From assembly GCA_028280505.1 (NCBI GenBank), contig JANQLO010000016.1, positions 1-64,000 on the forward strand: DNA of 64,000 nucleotides, written 5' to 3'. Position 1 is the stretch's first letter; each line of letters starts with the position of its first letter. The DNA comes from Chromatiales bacterium (GTDB lineage Bacteria > Pseudomonadota > Gammaproteobacteria > Chromatiales > Chromatiaceae). Shown one piece after another: positions 56,557 to 64,000 of this stretch. A program made the position numbers and the translations under genes. The notes below the pieces were generated by a model. It saw nothing but the letters and a program-made list of their open reading frames with translations, was not told where the DNA came from and searched no databases.

Positions 56557-57917
56557 CAGCCCACTGAGACACGCTCGGGTGTTCTTTCCACGATCCGCTC
56601 GCGGCGCAAGTCGATAGTGGTGAAAGTCTGCTGCATATCGGTTCGCCAGGCCGTTGTCTGTACCTGTTTCAAAAGTTCTGCCAGTTCTCCACTGTCATCT
56701 TCACCGGCATGCAGCACCAGGAGATCACGCAGCCAACTCAGCCCCAGGGAGAAATACGGTACACCCCGGGCGCCTGCTTTCTTCAATGCCTCACGCGCCT
56801 TATCCAGATCGTCGTCGCTCTCCGCCAAATGGGTTTTCAACCACGCATACTGGATAGCGCCATCCGGCAACCACTCCATCCAGTTCATCAGGTTGTAGAT
56901 CCAGTCCTGCCAGGGCCCCGACTCTGGATTGTCCGACAGCATGACGTATGCCCCGGCTGCTGCGCCCAAGGGGTTGGACATCTTTTCAAACAGCATCATC
57001 CGGGCAGATTCAAACAAATGGGCAGAAGCGGCGATGTCGCCGCTGGTAAGGTAGGCGAGTGCCGAGCCCACCAGCCGGTCTCTGATCGCCACGGAAATTC
57101 CGACTTCTCCGGTACCGCCTTTCTCGACCACCAGTTCACAAGGAGCTTCGCCGCTGTGGTCCACTTGAGGCCATGGCACGGGCAGACTGACCATGCGCTC
57201 GCCGGAATTCGACTTCACGACGACGAACCGGCGCGAGCCCAGGTCACCGTATTCCGATTCAAACCTGTAGAGCTCGTATCGTTCGTCCTGTATCTCCGGC
57301 TCGATCGGATGCCCGGAAATATCCATTGCCTGTGAACCAGTGTTGCTGGAAATCACACGCTGCAAGGTTGCCCAGGTCTTGCCACCGGTCCCGAGTGGGG
57401 ATGCAGAGGGTTCAAGGGTAAACACCTCCACGCTGTCGACGCGCTCCAACAGCCCACTATCTTCGGCAAAGGGCTCCACCCATGATTGCTGCGTCGCACG
57501 TTTACCGCCGAACTGGCGGGCGGCACTGCTCATCATCTTCCTGTCCTGCAGTTGGCTCCGCCGCTCATCGGTGCGGTAATCGACGCTGCCCTGGAAGGCG
57601 TGCCACATCATCCAGTCGTGCGGCGATTGCGCTTCGGAGCGGATCTCGACCGTCTCGTCCTCTGCACCCAATTCGACGTCCTGGGTAAAGACTTCACCGT
57701 TCGGCAGTCGTGCCCGAACAAGATAATGCCCGTCTTCAAGATGAATGTGTTCGGAGCGGTCCCAATCGCCCGACAGGATCAGGTTTTCCCGCACCATTTC
57801 CAGGTGCCCTTTACCGGTGCTGTTCTCTGGATCATTGACCTTCATCACGTCTAGGACGATGGCATTGTTGCCAACTTCGTCGAGCATCGCGGTATACGAA
57901 AGCTTGAGTGTGCTCAT
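56556..57917 (-). CDS. Uncharacterised protein of the caspase operon
   Basis: The product is 453 aa from ATG 57917, which lies 5 bp after the caspase stop (a TTG at 57926 overlaps that stop). I do not recognise it. Residues 1-80 look like a beta-sandwich (GHYLVRARLPNGEVF and around), 80-270 mix strands and loops with GERMVSLPVPWP, and 280-430 are helical, TPR-like (ASAHLFESARMMLF, AWLKTHLAESDDDLDKAREALKKAGARG). No catalytic motif or membrane helix is visible. Its place between protease and MBL suggests a sensor, scaffold or protease substrate. Confidence 0.7.
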   Translation of the reverse strand: MSTLKLSYTAMLDEVGNNAIVLDVMKVNDPENSTGKGHLEMVRENLILSGDWDRSEHIHLEDGHYLVRARLPNGEVFTQDVELGAEDETVEIRSEAQSPHDWMMWHAFQGSVDYRTDERRSQLQDRKMMSSAARQFGGKRATQQSWVEPFAEDSGLLERVDSVEVFTLEPSASPLGTGGKTWATLQRVISSNTGSQAMDISGHPIEPEIQDERYELYRFESEYGDLGSRRFVVVKSNSGERMVSLPVPWPQVDHSGEAPCELVVEKGGTGEVGISVAIRDRLVGSALAYLTSGDIAASAHLFESARMMLFEKMSNPLGAAAGAYVMLSDNPESGPWQDWIYNLMNWMEWLPDGAIQYAWLKTHLAESDDDLDKAREALKKAGARGVPYFSLGLSWLRDLLVLHAGEDDSGELAELLKQVQTTAWRTDMQQTFTTIDLRRERIVERTPERVSVG

Positions 57918-57922
57918 GTCGA

Positions 57923-59056
57923 TCAAACCGCCTTCAAGGGAATCTTGATATAGGGTGGCACGATGGTTCGTCGTGCAGCGACCTGCGCATACTCCGGCGA
58001 CTCCGCAAAAAACTTGTAGGTGTCGGATTTAAGCAACAGTTCCCAAGTACTGTCTTCAGGTGGACGCCGCTCTATCTCCTGTCCCTCGAGGGCGTACCAC
58101 ATCTCCGCACCCTGCTGGAAATCGTCGGGTTCACACCTGACGTACACCGGCACTTCCGGCTCCTGTTCCAGGTAATGTAGGGCAAACGGCGCCATGTTGT
58201 CGCCCGGCGGCACCTGGGCACGAGGTTGCCCGGTGCGATTCAGCCCGGTCGAAATCGACAACTGCAGTTCGTTGGTGAACACCCGCCAGTCACCATCCCT
58301 GGATGACGCACCGCCTCCCTTGAGGCCATCGATCAGGGCCTTGGTGAACAGGCTCGGCTGATCCACCCGGGCGAACGCAGCCTCGCCAGACAGGGTTGCA
58401 TAGAACACCGGCGCCAGCCTGGAACGGCCCTGCTGGGTGCGCACCTGCGGCCGGATGATTGGCCTGCCGGCGGTTCCCCAGCTTTCTATCAGCGAATCGC
58501 TGGACAGGCGGCAAGCATCGACAAAGTAGGCCTGCTGTTTCGCCGCACACCGGTCCATGCCCATGTGGAAAAGTTTGAAGTTGATTGCCTGGTCGAAAGG
58601 GTCGTTTCTGTTGGAACCGTAGTCCTCGCACAGCAATGCAACATCCGGCCCTTGCGAGATGCCATGACCACAGAAGAAGAACAGCAGCAGATTGTCCTCG
58701 TTCTGATCGCCTGCATCCTTCCAGTCGGCCACCACATCCTCGACGTTGGAAAAGGTGGCGGTGTCGACCTCGGCCGGTGCTGGAACCGTTAATCGGTCGT
58801 TGTCGATCTGCCTGTCATCAGCGGAAAGCAGCAGGCGTAGGCTGGCCAACGGCTTGTCGGGATTCCTATAGCTTTTCAACAACCATTCGGTAATGCTGCG
58901 TGCGGAAATGGGCGGCGAGGTCAGCTGCCCCATGCCGTCACAATCGCTCACCGGCATCGGATCCGTACCACCCAGCAGGTACGGGTAATTACCCACCCCA
59001 ATCACTAATGCGTGAGTAACCGGACCCGCCTGCGGCTTATCGTAGATCAGCGTCAT
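57923..59056 (-). CDS. Caspase-like (C14 family) protease
   Basis: This 377-aa protein has the caspase/metacaspase p20 plan: HALVIGVGNYPYL at the N-terminus, the catalytic His in FFFCGHG (H131) and the catalytic Cys in YFVDACR (C182). No prodomain or EAD is present, and the C-terminal region (about 270-377) is unrelated to p20. Such proteases cut after specific residues and act in bacterial cell-suicide defence. It is the first gene of the four-gene operon. A partner that activates it is not obvious. Confidence 0.88.
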   Translation of the reverse strand: MTLIYDKPQAGPVTHALVIGVGNYPYLLGGTDPMPVSDCDGMGQLTSPPISARSITEWLLKSYRNPDKPLASLRLLLSADDRQIDNDRLTVPAPAEVDTATFSNVEDVVADWKDAGDQNEDNLLLFFFCGHGISQGPDVALLCEDYGSNRNDPFDQAINFKLFHMGMDRCAAKQQAYFVDACRLSSDSLIESWGTAGRPIIRPQVRTQQGRSRLAPVFYATLSGEAAFARVDQPSLFTKALIDGLKGGGASSRDGDWRVFTNELQLSISTGLNRTGQPRAQVPPGDNMAPFALHYLEQEPEVPVYVRCEPDDFQQGAEMWYALEGQEIERRPPEDSTWELLLKSDTYKFFAESPEYAQVAARRTIVPPYIKIPLKAV

Positions 59057-59363
59057 GAATCAGTCACCAACATCCATTGTCGCAACGAAATCTCTGCCTA
59101 AGGAATTAAAGCAATAATGCACTGCCTCCTCAAGCGAAGTTGGTCAGAAAATCACTGACGACCTGGACCGGGAAACGGGGGCCTCTCAATACAAGGAAAT
59201 CCCACATCTCGCATGGCTCAGTTTACAGGGGTACGGTCAACCCGACTCTTTCAGTACGCCGCTCGCTTGCACCGATAGATCGAATTCCGAGACAACGGCC
59301 ATCCTCCTACAATTCAGTGGCATAATCTCACCGTAATGGAATAAAGCTTTCAAAAGGATTGAT
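59057..59363. other. Divergent promoter region
   Basis: 307 bp between the caspase operon (minus) and the PRTase/ATPase operon (plus). It must hold both promoters. No repeat or gene was recognised. Confidence 0.4.
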
Positions 59364-60263
59364 GTGAATATTCCTGACGATGCCGAACAGTTCATTGAGT
59401 CGGTATTGAATACTACAAAGCAATTAATTGAACTTGGCTTCTGGGATGTCGAGCGTTCCCGTCTGGACAGCTGGTGGAAACAGTTTTGTGGCGTTGAAGA
59501 GGAATTTTTTGCAGCATGCCTACTTGATAGAGTGATTTTCCGCTCACGGCCTCAATTCGAAGCGGCGCTCCGATCCCTGTTCCGAAGTAATCTGAATAGG
59601 TCAATATTTAAGGACAAACACGACGGTTATCTCGTCGACACCCTGTCAAGCCGCTCGAACGAACCGAAAATCAGACTGGTACCGGTGATCTGTGAGTCCG
59701 ATCCACCGACAAAATCTGGCCCTCTGGTAATTAGGCGTCTTCAAAGAATCTTGCGCTTGAATCCCAAATGGATGTGTTGGCCTTGGCAGGCTTCGGATGC
59801 GGTAGAAAAAGAGGGGGTTGATACTGTCATCTTTGTAGATGACTTCTTGGGCTCGGGTGGGCAGTTTAAGACCTTTTTCGATCAGTGGCAGTTTGGCGAA
59901 CCGGGCATGAGCAAAGTCAGGTTCTTCTACGCACCGGTAGTTGCGCATGAAAAGGGAATTGACCACCTATCGACTGAGTTACCAAGACTCAGAATCGCTT
60001 ACATCGAAAGTCTGGGCTCTCGCCAACAGTTTTTCAGTGACGAAACTTGGGACGACATGTCACATGGCTCGGTAACCGCCCTTGATGCGAAAAACTGGTA
60101 CCTGGAATTCGCTAGAAAACGCAAAATTGCCGGGAGAAAAATCGACCCTCTCGGCTATGAGAAACTTGAATTGACCTACGGGTTCAGTCACTCCACGCCG
60201 AATAATTCGCTGCCAATCCTCTGGTCCACCAGCGCGAATTGGAATCCGTTACTGGAGCGATAG
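59364..60263 (+). CDS. Phosphoribosyltransferase-like protein (PRTase-CE type)
   Basis: This 299-aa protein has a PRPP-binding-loop-like motif VIFVDDFLGSGGQF (about 155-168) preceded by a strand (VRLVPVICE type), as in type I phosphoribosyltransferases. The rest does not match purine or pyrimidine salvage enzymes. It resembles the PRTase-like proteins that occur in prokaryotic conflict systems together with AAA+ ATPases. GTG start after AAAGGA. The ATPase gene begins 2 bp past its stop. A catalytic role on nucleotides is possible but unproven. Confidence 0.7.
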   Translation: MNIPDDAEQFIESVLNTTKQLIELGFWDVERSRLDSWWKQFCGVEEEFFAACLLDRVIFRSRPQFEAALRSLFRSNLNRSIFKDKHDGYLVDTLSSRSNEPKIRLVPVICESDPPTKSGPLVIRRLQRILRLNPKWMCWPWQASDAVEKEGVDTVIFVDDFLGSGGQFKTFFDQWQFGEPGMSKVRFFYAPVVAHEKGIDHLSTELPRLRIAYIESLGSRQQFFSDETWDDMSHGSVTALDAKNWYLEFARKRKIAGRKIDPLGYEKLELTYGFSHSTPNNSLPILWSTSANWNPLLER

Positions 60264-60265
60264 AA

Positions 60266-62242
60266 ATGAATCACGAACTTCCAGAAGTATTTTCAAAGAA
60301 CCGCAGCGAAGAAAGCTATGAAGACAATTGGTCCGAGTTTCTCGTTCCTCCGTTTCTGGAAAATTTGCAGATTAAGTCGCAGTCTAAGGCGCTAGTAATT
60401 GTCGGTGGCCGTGGCTGCGGCAAAACCACCTTACTCAGGTACTTCTCGCATGCCACCCAGTTTTCGCCAAAACGACGTGAACTGCCTGAAGAGGCCTTAA
60501 GCCATATCGGCTTGTATTGGCGTGCCGATACCAACTTCCTCAACGCCTTTGTTGGCAGTGGCCAAGACGCTAGAACATGGCGATCTGCTTTTGAACACGT
60601 ACTAGCCTGCGATATCGGATTAGAACTGCTCCAAAGCCTACTTAACTTAAACTGTACTCAAGAACGAGTAGAAAAGTACGGAGGATTGGAAGCACTAGAT
60701 CTGAGCGACGTACAAGATTTTGATGAATCCTTAGGCGCTACTCTTCCTGATTTGAAGCGTAGCTTGGAATCTGCAGGCAGGAAGCTATCTACTTGGATAA
60801 ATAACTTAGACCGCGTTGAAAAGCCCCGTTTTCTTCCTCTCAATCAATTCTTGGACACAATAGTAACCGCGGTTTGTGCGCAGCTTCCGTACCTTGCTGA
60901 TACCAGCTTTGCTGTGTTCTTTGACGAATACGAGAACTTGAGAAAAGAGCAGCAGCAATACATCAATGGGCTGCTCAAGCACGGAAAGCCTCCTTTGCTC
61001 TTCAATATCGCCATGAAACGCAATGGCTTCCATACGTGGGAAACGCTTGGCCCCGAGTCCATACAACTGACTTCTGACTATAGAATCATCGACCTTGAAG
61101 ATGAAACGAGCAACAACGACTTTGAACTGTTCGCGGCAGAACTGCTTTTCTTCCGTCTAGCGGAACATAATCCGTCCCTACTATCGGAACTGCCGATAGT
61201 TCCGAATCATCTGCGTGACGTTACTAAGATTGATTCAAGATATAAGAACCTTGAATACAGGAATCGGGTGGTTGGTGCTGCAAAGAGCCTTCTACCTCGT
61301 GTATCCCCAAAAGCTGCAGCAGCCGAAATCTTCAGTGACAACAAATTAAAGCAGAAACTCACTCTACGAATAGAAAATGCCCTTCGGCTGCGTGAGTCAG
61401 ATATTCCTGTCGAAAGCTTTCTAGACGAAAAGCATTCAGATGTTTCTGTCGTAATATCGGCACTTTTGTATCGCCCCCGGGAATCTCCCCCCAAACTACT
61501 GGCGGATTTTAGTGACATACAGAAGGGCCAAACGAATCGCCTAACTGATGAAGTTCTGCTATCCACCAATCTATTTGGCTGTGTTAACGCCATTTATCTC
61601 GACGCCAATAGAGATTCCATACTGTTCTCTGGGTTCAAATCGCTGACATTGATCGCCAGGGAGAATGTTCGCCATCTACTTGAGTTGATACATCGAGTTT
61701 TCAAAGCCTACAGCAGCAAATACGAGTATGAAGGCTTACCGAAAGTCCCTCCCGAATTACAAGCAAAAGCAGTGAGACAGGCGAGCGAACAAATCTTGAG
61801 TGATGTTAGTGGCGGCTGCGGAAAATACGGCCCTCAATTACAGAACCTCGCTAGAAGCCTTGGTTCTATATTCCGAGAACTCCACAGAAGCCAAAAACAA
61901 AGTGAACCAGAAACTAATCATTTCACGCTTTCAGGTGGAGAGCTTGATAGCAACATGGCCACCTATTTGGCAGAAGCTGAAAAATGGTCAGTCCTTTACA
62001 GGGCGAAGGAAACAAAAATGAAGTCGACTGGCGCAATGGATGCAGACCTCATTTTGAATCCTGTATTCTCGCCGTTTTTTCAAATCTCGTATCGGAAAAG
62101 ACGCAGCACGGCATTTACAGCAAGTGATCTACTTTGCATGCTCGAAGGAGACCAGGCTACTAGAGACAGCTTGGTCCGAAAGCTGACGAAAAGAAGCCCA
62201 AGCGATACCCTTCATCTCGACTTATTTGATGAGTCGAACTAA
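60266..62242 (+). CDS. ORC/CDC6-like AAA+ ATPase
   Basis: The product is 658 aa from ATG 60266, 2 bp after the previous stop with GGAG upstream. Walker A is GGRGCGKTT (47-55) and Walker B is FFDEYEN (220 onward), followed by sensor-like NIAMKRNGFHTW. The N-terminal AAA+ module resembles the ORC/CDC6-like ATPases found in prokaryotic defence loci. The long C-terminal part (about 320-658) is helical with no motif I know. It likely uses ATP to sense or act on DNA or a partner. Its stop shares a base with the next start (TAATG). Confidence 0.75.
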   Translation: MNHELPEVFSKNRSEESYEDNWSEFLVPPFLENLQIKSQSKALVIVGGRGCGKTTLLRYFSHATQFSPKRRELPEEALSHIGLYWRADTNFLNAFVGSGQDARTWRSAFEHVLACDIGLELLQSLLNLNCTQERVEKYGGLEALDLSDVQDFDESLGATLPDLKRSLESAGRKLSTWINNLDRVEKPRFLPLNQFLDTIVTAVCAQLPYLADTSFAVFFDEYENLRKEQQQYINGLLKHGKPPLLFNIAMKRNGFHTWETLGPESIQLTSDYRIIDLEDETSNNDFELFAAELLFFRLAEHNPSLLSELPIVPNHLRDVTKIDSRYKNLEYRNRVVGAAKSLLPRVSPKAAAAEIFSDNKLKQKLTLRIENALRLRESDIPVESFLDEKHSDVSVVISALLYRPRESPPKLLADFSDIQKGQTNRLTDEVLLSTNLFGCVNAIYLDANRDSILFSGFKSLTLIARENVRHLLELIHRVFKAYSSKYEYEGLPKVPPELQAKAVRQASEQILSDVSGGCGKYGPQLQNLARSLGSIFRELHRSQKQSEPETNHFTLSGGELDSNMATYLAEAEKWSVLYRAKETKMKSTGAMDADLILNPVFSPFFQISYRKRRSTAFTASDLLCMLEGDQATRDSLVRKLTKRSPSDTLHLDLFDESN

Positions 62243-63171
62243 TGCCAAAGCCGCGCTTCAAATTCTATTCGAACAAATATGAAACTCCACCAGCTTGTTT
62301 AGGCGGATGTGATACTGCGTTTGTAGGAAAGGCTGTTGATGACCGAGGGAAAGCATCCATTGCCGCTCTAACAGCATCTTCTAGCACCATTTGCAGTGTC
62401 GAATTTGAACCAGAAGATCAAAACCTACGTGTTGATGGTATTAACACTACACCTGAACGCATTGCTGAACAGTTCGAAGGCAAGACTCGAATTGTTCTTG
62501 ATGCAACCACTTTAGGTTTGGGCGAAGTGTTGCACATCTTGATGTCAATTAGACTAGCGGATAGTGGTTCGGTTGAATTCCTCTACGCTGAGCCTAAGTC
62601 CTACACGCGAAACATCAATTCTGAAGAAAGCAATTCCAGCCAGAAGAAGTACGACCTAACTAGAAATCGCGAATTCATTGCGATTAACGGCTTTAATTCG
62701 GTGTACAAAGGTAATTCTGAAGCTGCGCATGTCATATTTTTGGGTTTTGAAGCATCACGCGTCGTCAATGCGCTGACCCAGCGCGACATTAACCCTGAGA
62801 ATTATCAAATACTACCTGTGATAGGCGTGCCGGCTTTCCAAGCAGGATGGGAACTCAATAGTATCAAGCCACACCTGTCTTTTTTCGAAGATCAAAAAAT
62901 CAGCCAATCAATGATCAGTTATTGCCCCGCTGATTCGGTTAAGGAGGCCTACTTCACCCTTTGGGAATTGTACGAACGACTTCGCAACCGGCGGAGATTG
63001 TTTTACGTTTCTCCGCTCGGCACAAAGCCGCATACTATCGCCACGACGTTGTTTTTACTTGAGACTAAAGGAGACATCTGGACTACATCGCTGTACTACG
63101 ATCACCCTCAACGGGTAGACGAACGCTCAACGGGACAATCCACTTGGCATCATGTAAAGGTCGAGTTCTGA
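62242..63171 (+). CDS. Third protein of the PRTase/ATPase operon
   Basis: This 309-aa protein is translationally coupled to the ATPase (TAATG). I do not recognise it. It looks alpha/beta, with Rossmann-like strands (TRIVLDATTLGLGEVLHIL, VEFLYAEP) and two Cys close together near the start (ACLGGC). No catalytic motif or membrane segment is obvious. It ends 11 bp from the converging methyltransferase gene. A regulatory or effector role in the triad is likely. Confidence 0.65.
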   Translation: MPKPRFKFYSNKYETPPACLGGCDTAFVGKAVDDRGKASIAALTASSSTICSVEFEPEDQNLRVDGINTTPERIAEQFEGKTRIVLDATTLGLGEVLHILMSIRLADSGSVEFLYAEPKSYTRNINSEESNSSQKKYDLTRNREFIAINGFNSVYKGNSEAAHVIFLGFEASRVVNALTQRDINPENYQILPVIGVPAFQAGWELNSIKPHLSFFEDQKISQSMISYCPADSVKEAYFTLWELYERLRNRRRLFYVSPLGTKPHTIATTLFLLETKGDIWTTSLYYDHPQRVDERSTGQSTWHHVKVEF

Positions 63172-63181
63172 AGGTATTCTC

Positions 63182-64000
63182 CTACCCGATGACCGGCATG
63201 TTTAGCAGTGTCTTAATTGGCAGGTGCTTCGCGCAACTTCCGGCAGCATTTGCCATACGCCACTCGGTACCAAACGAACTGTTAAGAGTTTTCCACACCT
63301 TTGATCTTGTCCGGCCTTTCACCGACAAGCGATACACACAGTCAGTAAATAGCCCCGTGCCGTTTTCAACTTGAGCCTGTTTGTCCAAACAGCGAGACCC
63401 TACTCTAGGGATGAGAATATCCCCAGCGACAGCCACATGGCAACTGTCTAACACTTTGCCACCCAAAATCACTTGATTTCTATTATCGGGGAAATCTGTC
63501 GTGTGAAACGCAGAAACGCCTTGATCCTTAAACTCTTTCTGCGTCTTACTCCCTCGATTAATGGCCACTCCTACGGATCCAAGAGTCTTTAAGGACTTTG
63601 CCGAAACCCCTAGGCGCTTAAGGGCCAAGTGATAATCAATGTCTAATGATTGGACAGCATCCAAAGCAGATACGACGATTTCGGTCGTTACCTCCCCTTC
63701 GCTTGACGCTTTTCTCAACAGTACGTTCCGCTTTCGATTCAAGGCGCGCTCGCCGGAGATTAAGTACGCATTTACCTCTGCATTTTTGAAGGTCAGCGGG
63801 GAAAGCTGCGTCACACACAATCCCCTCATTTCTGAAACCAAGCGCTTCCTCAACTCTCGATAACAGGGGTTGCTAATCAGAGGGGCCGCAACAATGAATC
63901 CCAAACCAGTTCCCTTAGAGGCCAACTCCCAAGCGCGCGCAAGGAATGCAGCATCACGTCTGATCCATTTTCCTTCGAAGGGAATACCCAGCCCAGTGTT
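63182..64000 (-). CDS. N6 DNA methyltransferase with target-recognition domain (partial, runs off the edge)
   Basis: Only the C-terminal 272 or so residues are in the window; the frame stays open to base 64000, and the sequence upstream of the first TTG (NTGLGIPFEGKWIRRDAAFLA) continues the protein. The visible part has helical catalytic-domain sequence (WELASKGTGLGFIVAAPLISN, then LSPLTFKNAEVNAYLI) and a C-terminal HsdS-like target-recognition region (VAVAGDILIPRVGSRCLD, CVYRLSV, and Trp-rich end). This matches a single-chain methyltransferase as in type I or IIG restriction systems. It is opposite to the PRTase operon. Confidence 0.7.
   Translation of the reverse strand, partial: NTGLGIPFEGKWIRRDAAFLARAWELASKGTGLGFIVAAPLISNPCYRELRKRLVSEMRGLCVTQLSPLTFKNAEVNAYLISGERALNRKRNVLLRKASSEGEVTTEIVVSALDAVQSLDIDYHLALKRLGVSAKSLKTLGSVGVAINRGSKTQKEFKDQGVSAFHTTDFPDNRNQVILGGKVLDSCHVAVAGDILIPRVGSRCLDKQAQVENGTGLFTDCVYRLSVKGRTRSKVWKTLNSSFGTEWRMANAAGSCAKHLPIKTLLNMPVIG

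Overview
The window reads as chromosome of a sulfur-oxidising gammaproteobacterium. The basis is a soxA-soxX pair, a twelve-haem periplasmic cytochrome c, a PilU-type motor ATPase, an AmmeMemoRadiSam gene set, RND efflux genes and a TonB-dependent receptor, all in moderately GC-rich DNA with ordinary Shine-Dalgarno starts. No rRNA, tRNA or CRISPR array was seen. Species cannot be named from the sequence alone.

Layout. 0.6-4.7 kb: pilU-like ATPase and a large AsmA/DUF748-type protein. 5-8 kb: an unknown protein and a membrane protein with a C-terminal TIR domain. 8.2-9.5 kb: cytochrome-oxidase subunit III/IV-like pair (NorE/NorF-like) and an FmdB-like zinc ribbon. 9.5-12.4 kb: divergent AmmeMemoRadiSam radical SAM, B and A genes. 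12.4-17.7 kb: diguanylate cyclase, secreted protein, TPR lipoprotein and the dodecahaem cytochrome, whose promoter region carries an FNR/CRP-like palindrome. 18-24.3 kb: Na/phosphate symporter with PhoU-like tail, a small coiled-coil protein, and an NtrC-type regulator with its PAS histidine kinase. 24.5-32.6 kb: P2-type cation ATPase, RND permease and adaptor, exported methyltransferase. 32.9-34.5 kb: soxA-soxX with a terminator. 34.5-42.6 kb: chemoreceptor, TonB receptor, small membrane protein divergent from a MarR regulator, an outer-membrane barrel candidate, and a membrane diguanylate cyclase.

From 42.8 kb the character changes to an accessory, hydrolase-rich region with lower GC in places, broken genes and repeats. 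It holds a permuted-papain amidase plus class 3 lipase pair; a short housekeeping stretch (lysine 2,3-aminomutase-like, SDR, DUF6164-like); a frameshifted patatin pseudogene; a patatin / membrane protein / exported metallo-beta-lactamase (MBL) operon; and a thymidylate-synthase pseudogene split by an internally deleted IS3-family element. The 48.15-53.97 kb block is bracketed by a perfect 17-bp inverted repeat, and relatives of that repeat cluster at 53.96-54.18 kb. Then come a tightly coupled four-gene operon (caspase-like protease, unknown beta-rich/helical protein, ComEC-type MBL, DUF2235/Tle1-like alpha/beta hydrolase), a three-gene operon (phosphoribosyltransferase-like protein, ORC/CDC6-like AAA+ ATPase, unknown third protein), and the C-terminal part of an N6 DNA methyltransferase running off the right edge.

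The best candidates for undescribed biology are the caspase-MBL-DUF2235 operon (54.2-59.1 kb), the PRTase/ATPase triad (59.4-63.2 kb) and the patatin-membrane-MBL operon (48.8-52.2 kb). The first and third share one recipe, a lipid-type hydrolase encoded with a ComEC-like MBL, and all look like conflict or defence modules. That functional reading is inference from domain types, coupling and setting.
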